DNA of 64,000 nt. It comes from Noviherbaspirillum sedimenti. Its GTDB lineage: Bacteria > Pseudomonadota > Gammaproteobacteria > Burkholderiales > Burkholderiaceae_D. The notes beneath the pieces were generated by a model, which did no database searches, was not told the DNA's origin, and worked only from the letters and a program-made list of their open reading frames with translations. Each line of letters begins with the position of its first letter. Within the stretch, counting starts at the first letter, position 1. A program made the translations under genes and the position numbers. The stretch covers positions 2,542,001 through 2,606,000 of the forward strand of contig NZ_QYUQ01000002.1 in NCBI RefSeq assembly GCF_003590835.1. The letters run 5' to 3'. Shown piece after piece: positions 7,108 to 15,028 of this stretch.

Positions 7108-8307
7108 TCATGCCGCACCCCTGGCTCCTGGCGGGCCGGTCGCCAGGCAGCGCAGAAATGGCAGGCGCACCGGCGCAATCACCTCGATCACCCGCAGTCG
7201 CCCGTGCGCACAATGCCGGCAACAGCCAATGTCGATGTGCGCCACCCGCAGCATGAAGGCATCCACGCTCTCGATGACCTGCGCATCCGGCGGCGGGACT
7301 GCTAGCGCAGCACGGCACTGTGCCAGCTTCGCCTGCTTGTGGCGGTTGGCCAGGATGCCGTAGTGCCGGATGCGCTTGAATCCCGACGGCAGCACATGTA
7401 GCAGGAAGCGGCCAATGAAGGCCTCCGCCGGCAAGCGCAGGGTGCGCTTCTTGCCGGGGCTGGCATTGTCGCGCACCCGGAATGTCACTTCCCCTTCGGC
7501 CAGGCTGGCCAGCCGGTCATTGGAAATGCCCACCCGGTGCGTATAGCGCGCCAGGTAATCCAGCACCTGGGCAGGCCCGCCCAGCGGCTGTTTCGCGTAC
7601 ACCACCCAGTCATGCCGGCGCAGGGCCAGCAGCAGCGTGCGCCAGCCGTGGGCGCTGTCCGTTTCCGCATGCCGCAGCTGTCCGTCGCCACGTGCCGCCT
7701 TGAGTGCATCGATGAACTTCTCGCGAAACACCTGCGACAGCGCCTTGACCGGAAACAGGAAGCCGCGGCGGCTAGCAATCCACTGACCCTGGCCAGTCAG
7801 CGCGCCGCTGGCCACCAGCGCATGCACATGCAAATGCCGCATCAGGTTCTGCGACCACGTATGCAGTACCAGAGAGAAGGCCAGGCTGCCGCCCAGCCAG
7901 CGCGGGTTGGCGCCGAACGCGACCAGCGTGCCGGATGCCGCCTCGAACAGCATGTCGGTGATCAGCCGGAAGTGGCTGCCGGCCAGGCCATTCAACGCAT
8001 GCGGCAGGGTAAAAACCAGGTGAGTGTACGGCACCGGCAGCAATTCGCGATGCCTTGCGGCGATCCATTGGTCCCTGGCCCGGCTCTGGCATGTCGGACA
8101 GTGACGGTTGCGACACGAGTGATACACATGCCGGGTGGCGCCGCAATCGGCACATTGCAGGACATGGCCGCCCAGCGCAGCGGTGCGGCATGACACGATG
8201 GCGCGCCAGGCCTTGGCCTGCGCAGGCGCAAGCGCATGCGCGGCAAGATAGGCGTTGCCGTGTTGACGGAAGATGTCGGCCAGTGCGATGCGGCCGCGGT
8301 GGGCCAC
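7108..8307 (-). CDS. IS91 family transposase (HUH/Y2 type)
   Basis: 399 residues; a rolling-circle transposase. The N-terminal zinc-binding domain shows CADCGATRHVYHSCRNRHCP followed by TCQ. The metal-binding HUH motif is in MRHLHVHALVASGAL, and the catalytic tyrosine region is YLARYTHRVGISNDR. Length is usual for IS91 members. It is immediately downstream of the recombinase gene on the same strand, so co-transcribed. Frame intact. Confidence 0.92.
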   Translation of the reverse strand: MAHRGRIALADIFRQHGNAYLAAHALAPAQAKAWRAIVSCRTAALGGHVLQCADCGATRHVYHSCRNRHCPTCQSRARDQWIAARHRELLPVPYTHLVFTLPHALNGLAGSHFRLITDMLFEAASGTLVAFGANPRWLGGSLAFSLVLHTWSQNLMRHLHVHALVASGALTGQGQWIASRRGFLFPVKALSQVFREKFIDALKAARGDGQLRHAETDSAHGWRTLLLALRRHDWVVYAKQPLGGPAQVLDYLARYTHRVGISNDRLASLAEGEVTFRVRDNASPGKKRTLRLPAEAFIGRFLLHVLPSGFKRIRHYGILANRHKQAKLAQCRAALAVPPPDAQVIESVDAFMLRVAHIDIGCCRHCAHGRLRVIEVIAPVRLPFLRCLATGPPGARGAA

Positions 8308-8310
8308 GCC

Positions 8311-9159
8311 CTAACGTTTGGACAAAAGCGACGACAGCAGGTCCAGCGGCGAATCGGTCCTGGCCACTTGCCCCTGCAGATGCAGGTAGCGGGCGGTGGT
8401 CGTGATCTTGTCATGCCCCATCAGCCGGCCGATGGTATGGATATCCACGCCGGCTTCGAGCAAGTGCGTTGCAAAGGCATGGCGCAGGCCATGGATGCCG
8501 CCGGCCTTGGTGACATGGGCGCGGCGCTTGGCCGCATAGTACATCTTCTGCACTTGCGAGATGCCGATGGGCTGACGGCCGTCCGTGCGGGGGAACAGCC
8601 AGTCCTGCGAAGGCCGGGTCCGCCAGTACTGCCGCAAGGTGTCCAGCAGCGCGGCTGACAGCAGCGTATAGCGATCCTTGCCGCCCTTGCCGTTGGCCAC
8701 ACGCAGCATCATGCGCTCGCTGTCGATGTCGCCAACCTTCAGCCGGCAGGTTTCCGTCACGCGCAAGCCGGCCGCATAGGTCGTCATCAGCAAGGCCCGA
8801 TGCCGCAGGTTGCTGCAGCCGTCCAGGATGCGATGGACTTCGTCGCGCGAGAGGATCTCGGGCAGTCTGGCTGGCGCCTTGCGGTTGGGAATCGTGAATT
8901 CAGCAGTAGGCTGCTTGAGCGTGATGTGAAACAGGAAGCGCAGCGCGCAGGCGGCCTGGTTGGTCGTCGACCAGCTCAGCTTGCGCGCCTCGATCAGGTG
9001 GAGCAGGTACTGCTGGACATCTTCCTGCGACAGTTGTTCGGGAGAACGGTTGTAATAGCCGGCAAGGCCGGCAACCGCGGCAATGTAGGCTTCCTGGGTA
9101 CGTGCCGCCAGGCCACGCAGCACCATGTCGGCCTGCATCTGCTTGCGCAGTGGGCTCAT
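8311..9159 (-). CDS. Tyrosine recombinase (XerD-like integrase) of the IS91-type unit
   Basis: 282 residues from ATG 9159, chosen for AAGGAA seven bases upstream; the frame is open to 9222. The N-terminal SAM-like domain (LAARTQEAYIAAVAGLAGYYNRSPEQLSQEDVQQYL) is followed by a catalytic domain with Arg in YAAGLRVTETCRLKVGDID, Lys in GKGGKDR, HGLRHAFATHLLEAG and HTIGRLMGHDKITTTARYLH carrying the nucleophilic Tyr. It lacks the extra helix region that marks IntI, so it is not a second integron integrase. Some IS91-type elements carry such a gene upstream of the transposase. Confidence 0.9.
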   Translation of the reverse strand: MSPLRKQMQADMVLRGLAARTQEAYIAAVAGLAGYYNRSPEQLSQEDVQQYLLHLIEARKLSWSTTNQAACALRFLFHITLKQPTAEFTIPNRKAPARLPEILSRDEVHRILDGCSNLRHRALLMTTYAAGLRVTETCRLKVGDIDSERMMLRVANGKGGKDRYTLLSAALLDTLRQYWRTRPSQDWLFPRTDGRQPIGISQVQKMYYAAKRRAHVTKAGGIHGLRHAFATHLLEAGVDIHTIGRLMGHDKITTTARYLHLQGQVARTDSPLDLLSSLLSKR

Positions 9160-9317
9160 GATCGTTTCCTTTTCTGTGCCGGGGAAATCCCCCGTTACAG
9201 CGTAGGAAACGCATGGCTTCAATGCCCGCTGCTGGTTGTGACTCTTTCCACCGCGCAGCGGTTTAGTTCAACTTTAATTAGGCGGACACCAGTGTCCGTT
9301 TTTTCTGGCGACCTGCC

Positions 9318-9324
9318 ACCTAAC
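9318..9324 (-). other. attI-like core site, copy A
   Basis: ACCTAAC, a perfect RYYYAAC; on the cassette strand GTTAGGT, a perfect GTTRRRY. It lies 150 bases from an identical heptamer in copy B and in the same local context. As the one nearer the array, it could be the functional junction with cassette 1, but this is inferred. Confidence 0.5.
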
Positions 9325-9376
9325 CCCGGCTGCCAATCTCGCGGAAACGCTGTATCCACCGGCTTTTGACGATGAA

Positions 9377-9392
9377 CTGCATAAAAACACAG
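9377..9392 (+). promoter_or_regulatory. Degenerate LexA box, copy A
   Basis: CTGC-ATAAAAAC-ACAG, one base off the CTGT-N8-ACAG palindrome. Same place in duplicated copy A as the perfect box in copy B. No intI start follows it, so it is probably a relic. Confidence 0.5.
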
Positions 9393-9467
9393 TCCTAATT
9401 AAACGCAAAAAACGTCACGAAATTAATTGCGCCGGAATCCGGCGTCCGCCTAATCTGGCCTGGCGCC

Positions 9468-9474
9468 ACCTAAC
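9468..9474 (-). other. attI-like core site, copy B (adjacent to intI)
   Basis: ACCTAAC, 82 bases upstream of the intI ATG, in the position expected for the attI recombination point. Perfect match to the core consensus on both readings (GTTAGGT on the minus strand). Confidence 0.6.
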
Positions 9475-9527
9475 CCGGGACTGCAAATTTGTGAAAACGC
9501 AGTATTCACCGGGGCTCTGACGATAGA

Positions 9528-9543
9528 CTGTACAAAAATACAG
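9528..9543 (+). promoter_or_regulatory. LexA (SOS) box of the integrase gene
   Basis: CTGTACAAAAATACAG is a perfect CTGT-N8-ACAG LexA palindrome ending 12 bases before the intI ATG. LexA repression of intI through a box at this place is established for other integrons. It predicts that the integrase is induced by DNA damage and single-stranded DNA. Confidence 0.85.
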
Positions 9544-9555
9544 TCCTAATTAACG

Positions 9556-10686
9556 ATGAAAAACGTCACAACTCCCGGAAATTCGACAGCGGACGCTAAA
9601 CCGCCAAAATTACTTGATTACTTGAAACGTTGTCTTCGTGACAAGCATTATAGCCTGCGAACGGAAGAAGTCTATGTTTATTGGGCACGCTGGTTTATCC
9701 GCTTTCACGGCTTGCGTCATCCGGCGGAAATGGGCGCGGCAGAGGTAAAGGCTTTTCTTTCCTACCTCGCCAACGAACGCCATGTGGCGGTGGCCACGCA
9801 TCGACAAGCCTTGTGCGCGTTGTTATTTCTCTACAAGGAAGTGCTCAGGGTGGATCTGCCGTGGCTGGACGATCTGCACCGCCCCACCAAGCCGCCACGG
9901 CGCCCGACGGTGCTGACACCGGCGGAAGCCGGAGCGATATTCCAGCGCATGCAGGGAACCCATGCGCTGATGGCGCAGCTGATGTACGGCACCGGCATGC
10001 GCCTGATGGAGTGCGTAAGTTTGCGGGTCAAGGATGTCGATTTTGCGCGGCGCGAAATCACCATTCGCCATGGCAAGGGCGGCAAGGATCGCATGACCGT
10101 TCTGCCACTCTCGCTGGCGGGCGCATTGCGCGAACAAATTTCTGCCGCCAGGATCTTGTATGACACTGACCGCGATGGGCAGCGCATGGGCGTCGCGCTG
10201 CCGGATGCGCTTGAGCTGAAATATCCGCGCGCCGGCATGCAGTGGGGTTGGTTCTGGGTGTTCCCGTCAGATCACGAATCGACCGATCCGCGTTCCGGTG
10301 TCATACGCCGCCATCACATGTACGAACAGACCTATCAGCGTGCCATCCTGCGCGCCACTGCCGAGACCAAAATCGCCAAGCGCGTTACTTCCCATACCTT
10401 CCGCCATTCATTTGCAACGCAATTGCTGGAAGCAGGCTATGACATCCGCACCGTGCAGGAATTACTCGGGCACTCGGACGTGTCCACCACGATGATCTAT
10501 ACACATGTACTCAATCGCGGCGGACGCGGTGTGCATTCGCCCATGGATGCATTGAATCAGGCGAAATTCATTGCCGAACAAGCCCTTGCCGAATATGCCT
10601 CAGTCCCTGCCGGACTCTTCGCCCAGCTCTCGGCCTCGCGCGGAAGCCGCATGCAGCGCCTTGACGATGGCCTGCTTTACGCCTGA
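9556..10686 (+). CDS. intI: Integron integrase IntI
   Basis: 376 residues; a tyrosine recombinase that inserts and excises gene cassettes at attI and attC. Similar to IntI1 along its length ([42 protein letters not shown]). It has the IntI-specific extra segment [20 protein letters not shown] followed by [17 protein letters not shown]. Catalytic residues are visible in [36 protein letters not shown] (Tyr). The usual end would be near HSPMDAL; here about 39 more residues follow, the last 29 codons running antisense over the proC 3' end. No clear Shine-Dalgarno precedes the ATG. Preceded by a perfect LexA box. Confidence 0.96.
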   Translation: MKNVTTPGNSTADAKPPKLLDYLKRCLRDKHYSLRTEEVYVYWARWFIRFHGLRHPAEMGAAEVKAFLSYLANERHVAVATHRQALCALLFLYKEVLRVDLPWLDDLHRPTKPPRRPTVLTPAEAGAIFQRMQGTHALMAQLMYGTGMRLMECVSLRVKDVDFARREITIRHGKGGKDRMTVLPLSLAGALREQISAARILYDTDRDGQRMGVALPDALELKYPRAGMQWGWFWVFPSDHESTDPRSGVIRRHHMYEQTYQRAILRATAETKIAKRVTSHTFRHSFATQLLEAGYDIRTVQELLGHSDVSTTMIYTHVLNRGGRGVHSPMDALNQAKFIAEQALAEYASVPAGLFAQLSASRGSRMQRLDDGLLYA

Positions 10687-11424
10687 GGCTTCCATGCTGG
10701 TCAGCGCCGCGTAAGTGGTGCCGCCCTTGGATGTGACGCGCTCGCGCAGGACCGAGACCGGCTCGGTGGAATCGGCCGCCAGTTGCGAGGCGCCGATGAA
10801 AGTCGCGATCGCCAGTTGCGTGCCCTGCTCTATAGACAAGCCCATTTCCTGCGCTGCCTGCTGCATCGCCTCGATGAAATAGAAGACATACGCGGGGCCG
10901 CTGCCGGAGACCGCCGTTACCGGATCGATCAGCGCTTCGTCATCGAGCCAGACGGTCTGTCCGACCGCGCGCAGGATCGCATCGGCCGCTTCGCGCTGCG
11001 CTGCGGAGACACCCGGCAGCGCCACCGCGCCGGTGATGCCCTTGCCGATCAGCGCCGGTGTATTCGGCATGCTGCGCACAATGCCGCCATGCCCGCCCAG
11101 CCAGCGCGACAGGTCGGCGGCGCGGATGCCGGCGGCGATCGACAGCACCAGCTGCTTGCCGATGTGCGGCAGCAGTTGCGCCACGACTTCCTTCATTTGC
11201 TGCGGCTTGACTGCCAGTACGATCACGTCGGCTTGCGCCAGGACCGCGTCAGCGGTCTGCGCCGTGCTGACGCCGAACTGCTGCGCCAGCTTTTGCAGGG
11301 CGGCTGCATTCGGGTCCACCACATGGATGTTGGCGCCGGCGGTCAGCTTGCCGGCCAGGCCGCCGATCAGGGCGGTGGCCATGTTGCCGCCGCCGATGAA
11401 TGCGATTTTCAAATTATTTTGCAT
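10600..11424 (-). CDS. proC: Pyrroline-5-carboxylate reductase
   Basis: Reduces 1-pyrroline-5-carboxylate to proline with NAD(P)H, last step of proline synthesis. 274 residues from ATG 11424 ([22 protein letters not shown], Rossmann GxGxM-type motif at residues 10-15). The C-terminal signature [15 protein letters not shown] and [16 protein letters not shown] are present. The frame is open further upstream to 11493, without similarity. Downstream of yggS on the same strand, a common pairing. Its last 87 bases overlap the 3' end of intI in a convergent arrangement. Confidence 0.96.
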   Translation of the reverse strand: MQNNLKIAFIGGGNMATALIGGLAGKLTAGANIHVVDPNAAALQKLAQQFGVSTAQTADAVLAQADVIVLAVKPQQMKEVVAQLLPHIGKQLVLSIAAGIRAADLSRWLGGHGGIVRSMPNTPALIGKGITGAVALPGVSAAQREAADAILRAVGQTVWLDDEALIDPVTAVSGSGPAYVFYFIEAMQQAAQEMGLSIEQGTQLAIATFIGASQLAADSTEPVSVLRERVTSKGGTTYAALTSMEASGVKQAIVKALHAASARGRELGEESGRD

Positions 11425-11493
11425 GTTGGTCTTTCTGTTGCGGTTGAATTCTGTTGGATTATTGTGCGGTTCTTGTGTGGTACTTACTCGCAC

Positions 11494-12201
11494 TTACTGG
11501 CGTGAATAATCGCGCCGGCCGAAGATCGCCGTGCCCACGCGCACGATGGTGGCGCCTTCAGCCACCGCCGCCTCGAGGTCGCCGGACATGCCCATCGACA
11601 GCGTATCGAGCGACAAGCCTTCGGCACGCAAGGATTCGAATAATTGCCGCACCTGGCGGAAAGCAGCGCGCTGCTGTGCGACATCGTCAGTCGGTTCGGG
11701 AATCGCCATCAGGCCGCGCAGGCGCAGGCGCGGCATGGCCGCTACCGCGCGCGCGATGGCGGCGGCTTCGTCGTTCTGCGCGCCGCTCTTGCTGGCTTCA
11801 TTGCTGACATTGACCTGGATGCAGACGTTCAGCGGCGGCAGGTCGGCGGGGCGCTGATCCGACAGACGCTGGGCGATCTTTTCGCGGTCGACCGAATGCA
11901 CCCAGTCGAAATGCTCGGCAATCGGCCGCGTCTTGTTGCTCTGGATCGGGCCGATGAAATGCCAGGCCAGCGCCGCTTCGGGCAGCAACTCGCGCAAGAG
12001 GGCCATCTTGTCGAGCGCTTCCTGCAGATAGTTTTCGCCAAAGGCGGCCTGGCCGGCGGCCACCGCCGCCGCCACATCGTCGGCGCCAAAGGTCTTGGAG
12101 ACCGCCAGCAGGCTCACCTCGTGGGGCTCGCGCGACACTGCGCGCGCCGCCAGGGCTATCCGTGACTGCACGGCTTGCAAGTTCTGAGCAATTACGGACA
12201 T
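11494..12201 (-). CDS. yggS: YggS family pyridoxal phosphate homeostasis protein
   Basis: 235 residues, PLP-binding single-barrel protein (PLPBP). The Schiff-base lysine is Lys36 in LLAVSKTF; FGENYLQEALDK, WHFIGPIQSNKTR and LSMGMSGDLEAAVAEGATIVRVGTAIFG are signature segments. It keeps free PLP and amino-acid/keto-acid pools in balance; no enzymatic reaction is known. It precedes proC, with about 70 bases between its stop and the proC ATG, and is divergent from pilT, with 106 bases between starts. Confidence 0.95.
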   Translation of the reverse strand: MSVIAQNLQAVQSRIALAARAVSREPHEVSLLAVSKTFGADDVAAAVAAGQAAFGENYLQEALDKMALLRELLPEAALAWHFIGPIQSNKTRPIAEHFDWVHSVDREKIAQRLSDQRPADLPPLNVCIQVNVSNEASKSGAQNDEAAAIARAVAAMPRLRLRGLMAIPEPTDDVAQQRAAFRQVRQLFESLRAEGLSLDTLSMGMSGDLEAAVAEGATIVRVGTAIFGRRDYSRQ

Positions 12202-12307
12202 AATCGGATTACTTTACACGATGTAACATTTCAATTTAATTAACATGCACCACCCACGCTTGCCTCATTGCGGCATTGGCGCCTTCCGAACGGCTCAGGG
12301 ATTATAA

Positions 12308-13351
12308 ATGGACATTTCCGAACTCCTCGCATTCTCCGTCAAGAATAATGCTTCCGACTTGCACCTGTCCGCCGGCCTGCCGCCGATGATCCGCGTGCAC
12401 GGCGACGTGCGCCGCATTAACTTGCCGCCGCTGGAACACAAGGATGTGCATGGCATGGTGTATGACATCATGAACGACGGCCAGCGCAAGGTGTATGAAG
12501 AAAAACTGGAGATCGACTTTTCCTTCGCGATTCCCGGCCTGGCGCGTTTCCGTGTGAACGCCTTCAACCAGGATCGTGGCGCTGCGGCAGTCCTGCGTAC
12601 CATTCCTTCCAAGATCCTGAGCCTGGAACAGTTGCACGCGCCGAAGATCTTTGGCGACCTGGCGCTGAAACCGCGCGGCCTGGTGCTGGTGACCGGCCCG
12701 ACCGGCTCCGGCAAATCGACCACCCTGGCCGCCATGGTCAACCATGTCAATGAAACCGAGTACGCGCACATCCTGACCATCGAGGACCCGATCGAATTCG
12801 TGCATGACTCGAAAAAATGCCTGATCAACCAGCGCGAAGTGGGGCCGCATACACACTCCTTTACGGCGGCATTGCGCTCGGCGCTGCGCGAAGATCCGGA
12901 CGTGATCCTGGTGGGCGAATTGCGCGATCTCGAGACCATCCGCCTGGCGCTGTCCGCCGCCGAGACAGGCCACCTGGTGTTCGGCACCCTGCACACCTCG
13001 TCGGCGGCCAAGACCATCGATCGTATCATCGACGTCTTCCCCGGCGAGGAAAAGGAAATGGTGCGCGCCATGCTGTCGGAATCGCTGCAAGCCGTCATTT
13101 CGCAAACGCTGCTGAAGACCAAGGACGGCGGCGGCCGCGTGGCCGCGCATGAAATCATGATCGGCACGCCGGCGATCCGCAACCTGATCCGCGAAGCCAA
13201 GATTGCGCAGATGTATTCTGCAATCCAGACCGGCGCCAATGTCGGCATGCAGACGCTGGATAGCAACCTGACTGACCTGGTGCGCCGCAATGTCATTTCC
13301 CCGGGCGCCGCGCGCGCCGCCGCCAAGACCCCGGAAAATTTCCCTGGCTGA
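12308..13351 (+). CDS. pilT: Type IV pilus retraction ATPase PilT
   Basis: 347 residues. Hexameric ATPase at the cytoplasmic base of type IV pili that powers pilus retraction. N-terminal PAS-like domain (ISELLAFSVKNNASDLHLSAG), Walker A GPTGSGKST at 130-138, Asp box, Walker B-like ILVGELRD, His box TGHLVFGTLHT, and the PilT-specific AIRNLIREAKIAQ motif near the C-terminus. Followed by pilU after 34 bases, so likely one operon. No pilin genes are in the window. Confidence 0.97.
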   Translation: MDISELLAFSVKNNASDLHLSAGLPPMIRVHGDVRRINLPPLEHKDVHGMVYDIMNDGQRKVYEEKLEIDFSFAIPGLARFRVNAFNQDRGAAAVLRTIPSKILSLEQLHAPKIFGDLALKPRGLVLVTGPTGSGKSTTLAAMVNHVNETEYAHILTIEDPIEFVHDSKKCLINQREVGPHTHSFTAALRSALREDPDVILVGELRDLETIRLALSAAETGHLVFGTLHTSSAAKTIDRIIDVFPGEEKEMVRAMLSESLQAVISQTLLKTKDGGGRVAAHEIMIGTPAIRNLIREAKIAQMYSAIQTGANVGMQTLDSNLTDLVRRNVISPGAARAAAKTPENFPG

Positions 13352-13385
13352 TACAAATCTGCCGCACACAGTATAAGGAAGCGCC

Positions 13386-14522
13386 ATGGAACGCGATCAA
13401 GCAACCAAATTCATGAACGACTTGCTGCGCCTGATGGTCAGCAAGAATGGCTCGGACCTGTTCATCACCGCGGATTATCCGCCGGCGTTCAAGATCGACG
13501 GCAAGATGACGCCGGTGTCGAACCAGCCGCTCTCGCCGCAGCACACAATCGAACTGGCGCGCGCCATCATGAGCGACAAGCAGGCCGCCGAATTCGAGGC
13601 GACCAAGGAATGCAACTTCGCCATCAGCCCCGGCGGCCTCGGACGCTTCCGCGTCTCCGCCTTCGTGCAGCAGGGCCGGGTCGGCATGGTCTTGCGGACC
13701 ATCACCACCAGGATTCCGAAGCTGGAAGAACTGGGCGTGCCGGAAAACCTCAAGGAAGTGGTGATGACCAAGCGCGGCCTGGTGATCATGGTCGGCGCCA
13801 CCGGTTCCGGCAAGTCGACCACCCTGGCCGGCATGGTTGGTTACCGCAATGAAAATAGTTACGGCCACATCATTACCATTGAAGATCCGGTCGAATACAT
13901 CCACCCGCACCGAAATTGCATCGTCACCCAGCGCGACGTCGGCGTCGATACCGAGGACTGGGGCATTGCGCTGAAAAACACGCTGCGCCAGGCGCCCGAC
14001 GTGATCCAGATCGGCGAGATCCGCGACCGTGAGACGATGGATTTCGCCATCGCCTTCGCCGAGACCGGCCACCTGTGCCTGGCCACCATGCACGCCAACA
14101 GTTCCAATCAGGCGCTCGACCGCATCATCAACTTCTTCCCGGAAGAGCGCCGCCAGCAATTGCTGATGGACTTGTCGCTGAACCTCAAGGCCATGATTTC
14201 GCAACGCCTGATTCCCCTGCGCGATACCAAGGGCCGCTGCGTGGCGGTCGAGATCATGCTGAACTCGCCGCTGATTTCGGACCTGATCTTCAAGGGCGAC
14301 GTCCACGAGATCAAGGAAATCATGAAAAAATCGCGCGAACTGGGCATGCAGACTTTCGACCAGGCGCTGTTCGACCTTTACGAAGCCGACAAGATTTCCT
14401 ACGAAGACGCACTGCGCAATGCCGACTCGGTCAATGACCTGCGCCTGGCGATCAAGCTGCGTGGCAAGGATGCGCAGGGCCGCGATCTCTCCAAGGGTAC
14501 GGAACACCTGGGCATCGTATGA
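13386..14522 (+). CDS. pilU: PilT-like accessory ATPase PilU
   Basis: 378 residues, paralogue of PilT that assists retraction under load. Walker A GATGSGKST at 137-145, EIRDRETM Walker B region, TGHLCLATMHANSSNQALDRI. It lacks the AIRNLIRE form and instead has SPLISDLIFKGDVHEIKEIM, typical for PilU. Stop codon overlaps the ATG of the next gene by four bases (ATGA), showing a common transcript. Confidence 0.96.
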   Translation: MERDQATKFMNDLLRLMVSKNGSDLFITADYPPAFKIDGKMTPVSNQPLSPQHTIELARAIMSDKQAAEFEATKECNFAISPGGLGRFRVSAFVQQGRVGMVLRTITTRIPKLEELGVPENLKEVVMTKRGLVIMVGATGSGKSTTLAGMVGYRNENSYGHIITIEDPVEYIHPHRNCIVTQRDVGVDTEDWGIALKNTLRQAPDVIQIGEIRDRETMDFAIAFAETGHLCLATMHANSSNQALDRIINFFPEERRQQLLMDLSLNLKAMISQRLIPLRDTKGRCVAVEIMLNSPLISDLIFKGDVHEIKEIMKKSRELGMQTFDQALFDLYEADKISYEDALRNADSVNDLRLAIKLRGKDAQGRDLSKGTEHLGIV

Positions 14523-15016
14523 GCACGCCATTCGACTTTGCCGCCGACAGCCAGGCCGGCGACAAGGTCGGGCTCGGCCAGTATCGCGGCCGCGTGCTGT
14601 TGATCGTCAATACCGCCAGCAAATGCGGCTTTACGCCGCAGTACGCCGAACTGGAAAGCCTGTATCGCGAATACGGCGAGCGCGGCCTGGTGGTGCTGGG
14701 TTTTCCGTGCAACCAGTTCGGCAGGCAGGAGCCGGGCAGCGCGGCCGAAATCGGCGCCTTTTGTGAAAAAAATTATGGCGTGAGCTTTCCAATGTTCGCC
14801 AAGATTGATGTTAACGGCGCCAACACGCATCCCTTGTTCGCGCATCTGAAAAGCCAGGCGCGCGGCGTGCTGGGCACACGGTCGATCAAATGGAATTTCA
14901 CCAAATTCCTGGTGAAGAAGGATGGCAGCGTCTACCGGCGTTACGCCCCGCGCACCGCACCGCGCGAACTGCGCGCCGACATCGAGCGACTGCTGGCGGA
15001 GCCCTCGCCCGCCTGA
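14519..15016 (+). CDS. Glutathione peroxidase family protein
   Basis: 165 residues, thioredoxin fold. Cys36 in NTASKCGFTPQY is the peroxidatic residue (Cys in place of Sec); FPCNQFGRQEPGS supplies the Gln, and KWNFTKFLV the Trp and Asn of the catalytic tetrad. Reduces hydroperoxides with a thiol donor, probably thioredoxin rather than glutathione in bacterial Cys forms (family knowledge). Translationally coupled to pilU; the functional link to pili is not obvious. Confidence 0.93.
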   Translation: MSTPFDFAADSQAGDKVGLGQYRGRVLLIVNTASKCGFTPQYAELESLYREYGERGLVVLGFPCNQFGRQEPGSAAEIGAFCEKNYGVSFPMFAKIDVNGANTHPLFAHLKSQARGVLGTRSIKWNFTKFLVKKDGSVYRRYAPRTAPRELRADIERLLAEPSPA

Positions 15017-15028
15017 GGCGAGGCTGCC

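Larger units (their letters stand above)
6876..9272 (-). mobile_element. IS91-type element carrying a tyrosine recombinase gene
   Basis: About 2.4 kb with two adjacent genes on the minus strand, tyrosine recombinase then IS91 transposase, three bases apart. The ends are imperfect inverted repeats: 6876-6904 on the left and, reversed, 9272-9248 on the right. Both follow GTTG-ACT-AACCGC...GCGGTGG and each contains a small GC hairpin. The outermost heptamers GTTGGAC and GTTCAAC also match integron core sites, so the element end and the attC box overlap. Boundaries are inferred from these repeats. Confidence 0.65.
9223..9555. promoter_or_regulatory. intI promoter/attI region, present in two diverged copies
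   Basis: 333 bases without a gene. A stretch of about 115 bases occurs twice with a 150-base offset: copy A about 9295-9418 and copy B about 9444-9568. Each copy contains the core heptamer ACCTAAC, then a conserved CGGAAACGC/GTGAAAACGC segment, a LexA-like box, CCTAATTAA and finally (A)AAAACGTCAC. In copy B the last motif is the start of intI. Copy A therefore includes a degenerate image of the intI 5' end without the ATG. The right IR of the IS91-type unit lies at 9248-9272. Confidence 0.75.
2520..10686. mobile_element. Chromosomal integron with cassette array
   Basis: The block between ilvD and proC has all integron hallmarks: an IntI-type integrase gene (9556-10686), attI-like core sites next to its start, and a series of short one-gene units on the opposite strand. 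The units are separated by imperfect inverted repeats bounded by RYYYAAC and GTTRRRY heptamers (attC). Cassette genes point away from intI, the classical geometry. Order from attI: IS91-type unit, PaaI-like, small membrane protein, DUF4260, DUF1304, SgcJ/EcaC-like, VOC. The cassette genes are visibly more AT-rich than the core genes. The exact left boundary is inferred; no attC is evident after the VOC gene. Confidence 0.85.

Noticed and set aside
8311-9159. A second integron integrase
   Set aside because: It lacks the IntI-specific segment between boxes I and II and is coupled to the IS91 transposase, so it is a general XerD-like recombinase.
2520-10686. CRISPR array or phage remnant in the repeat-rich region
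   Set aside because: The repeats are imperfect, irregularly spaced and folded; spacers hold genes. They fit attC, not CRISPR, and there are no phage structural genes.
12295-13404. Two long frames antisense to pilT
   Set aside because: pilT has all catalytic motifs on the plus strand; these are shadows.
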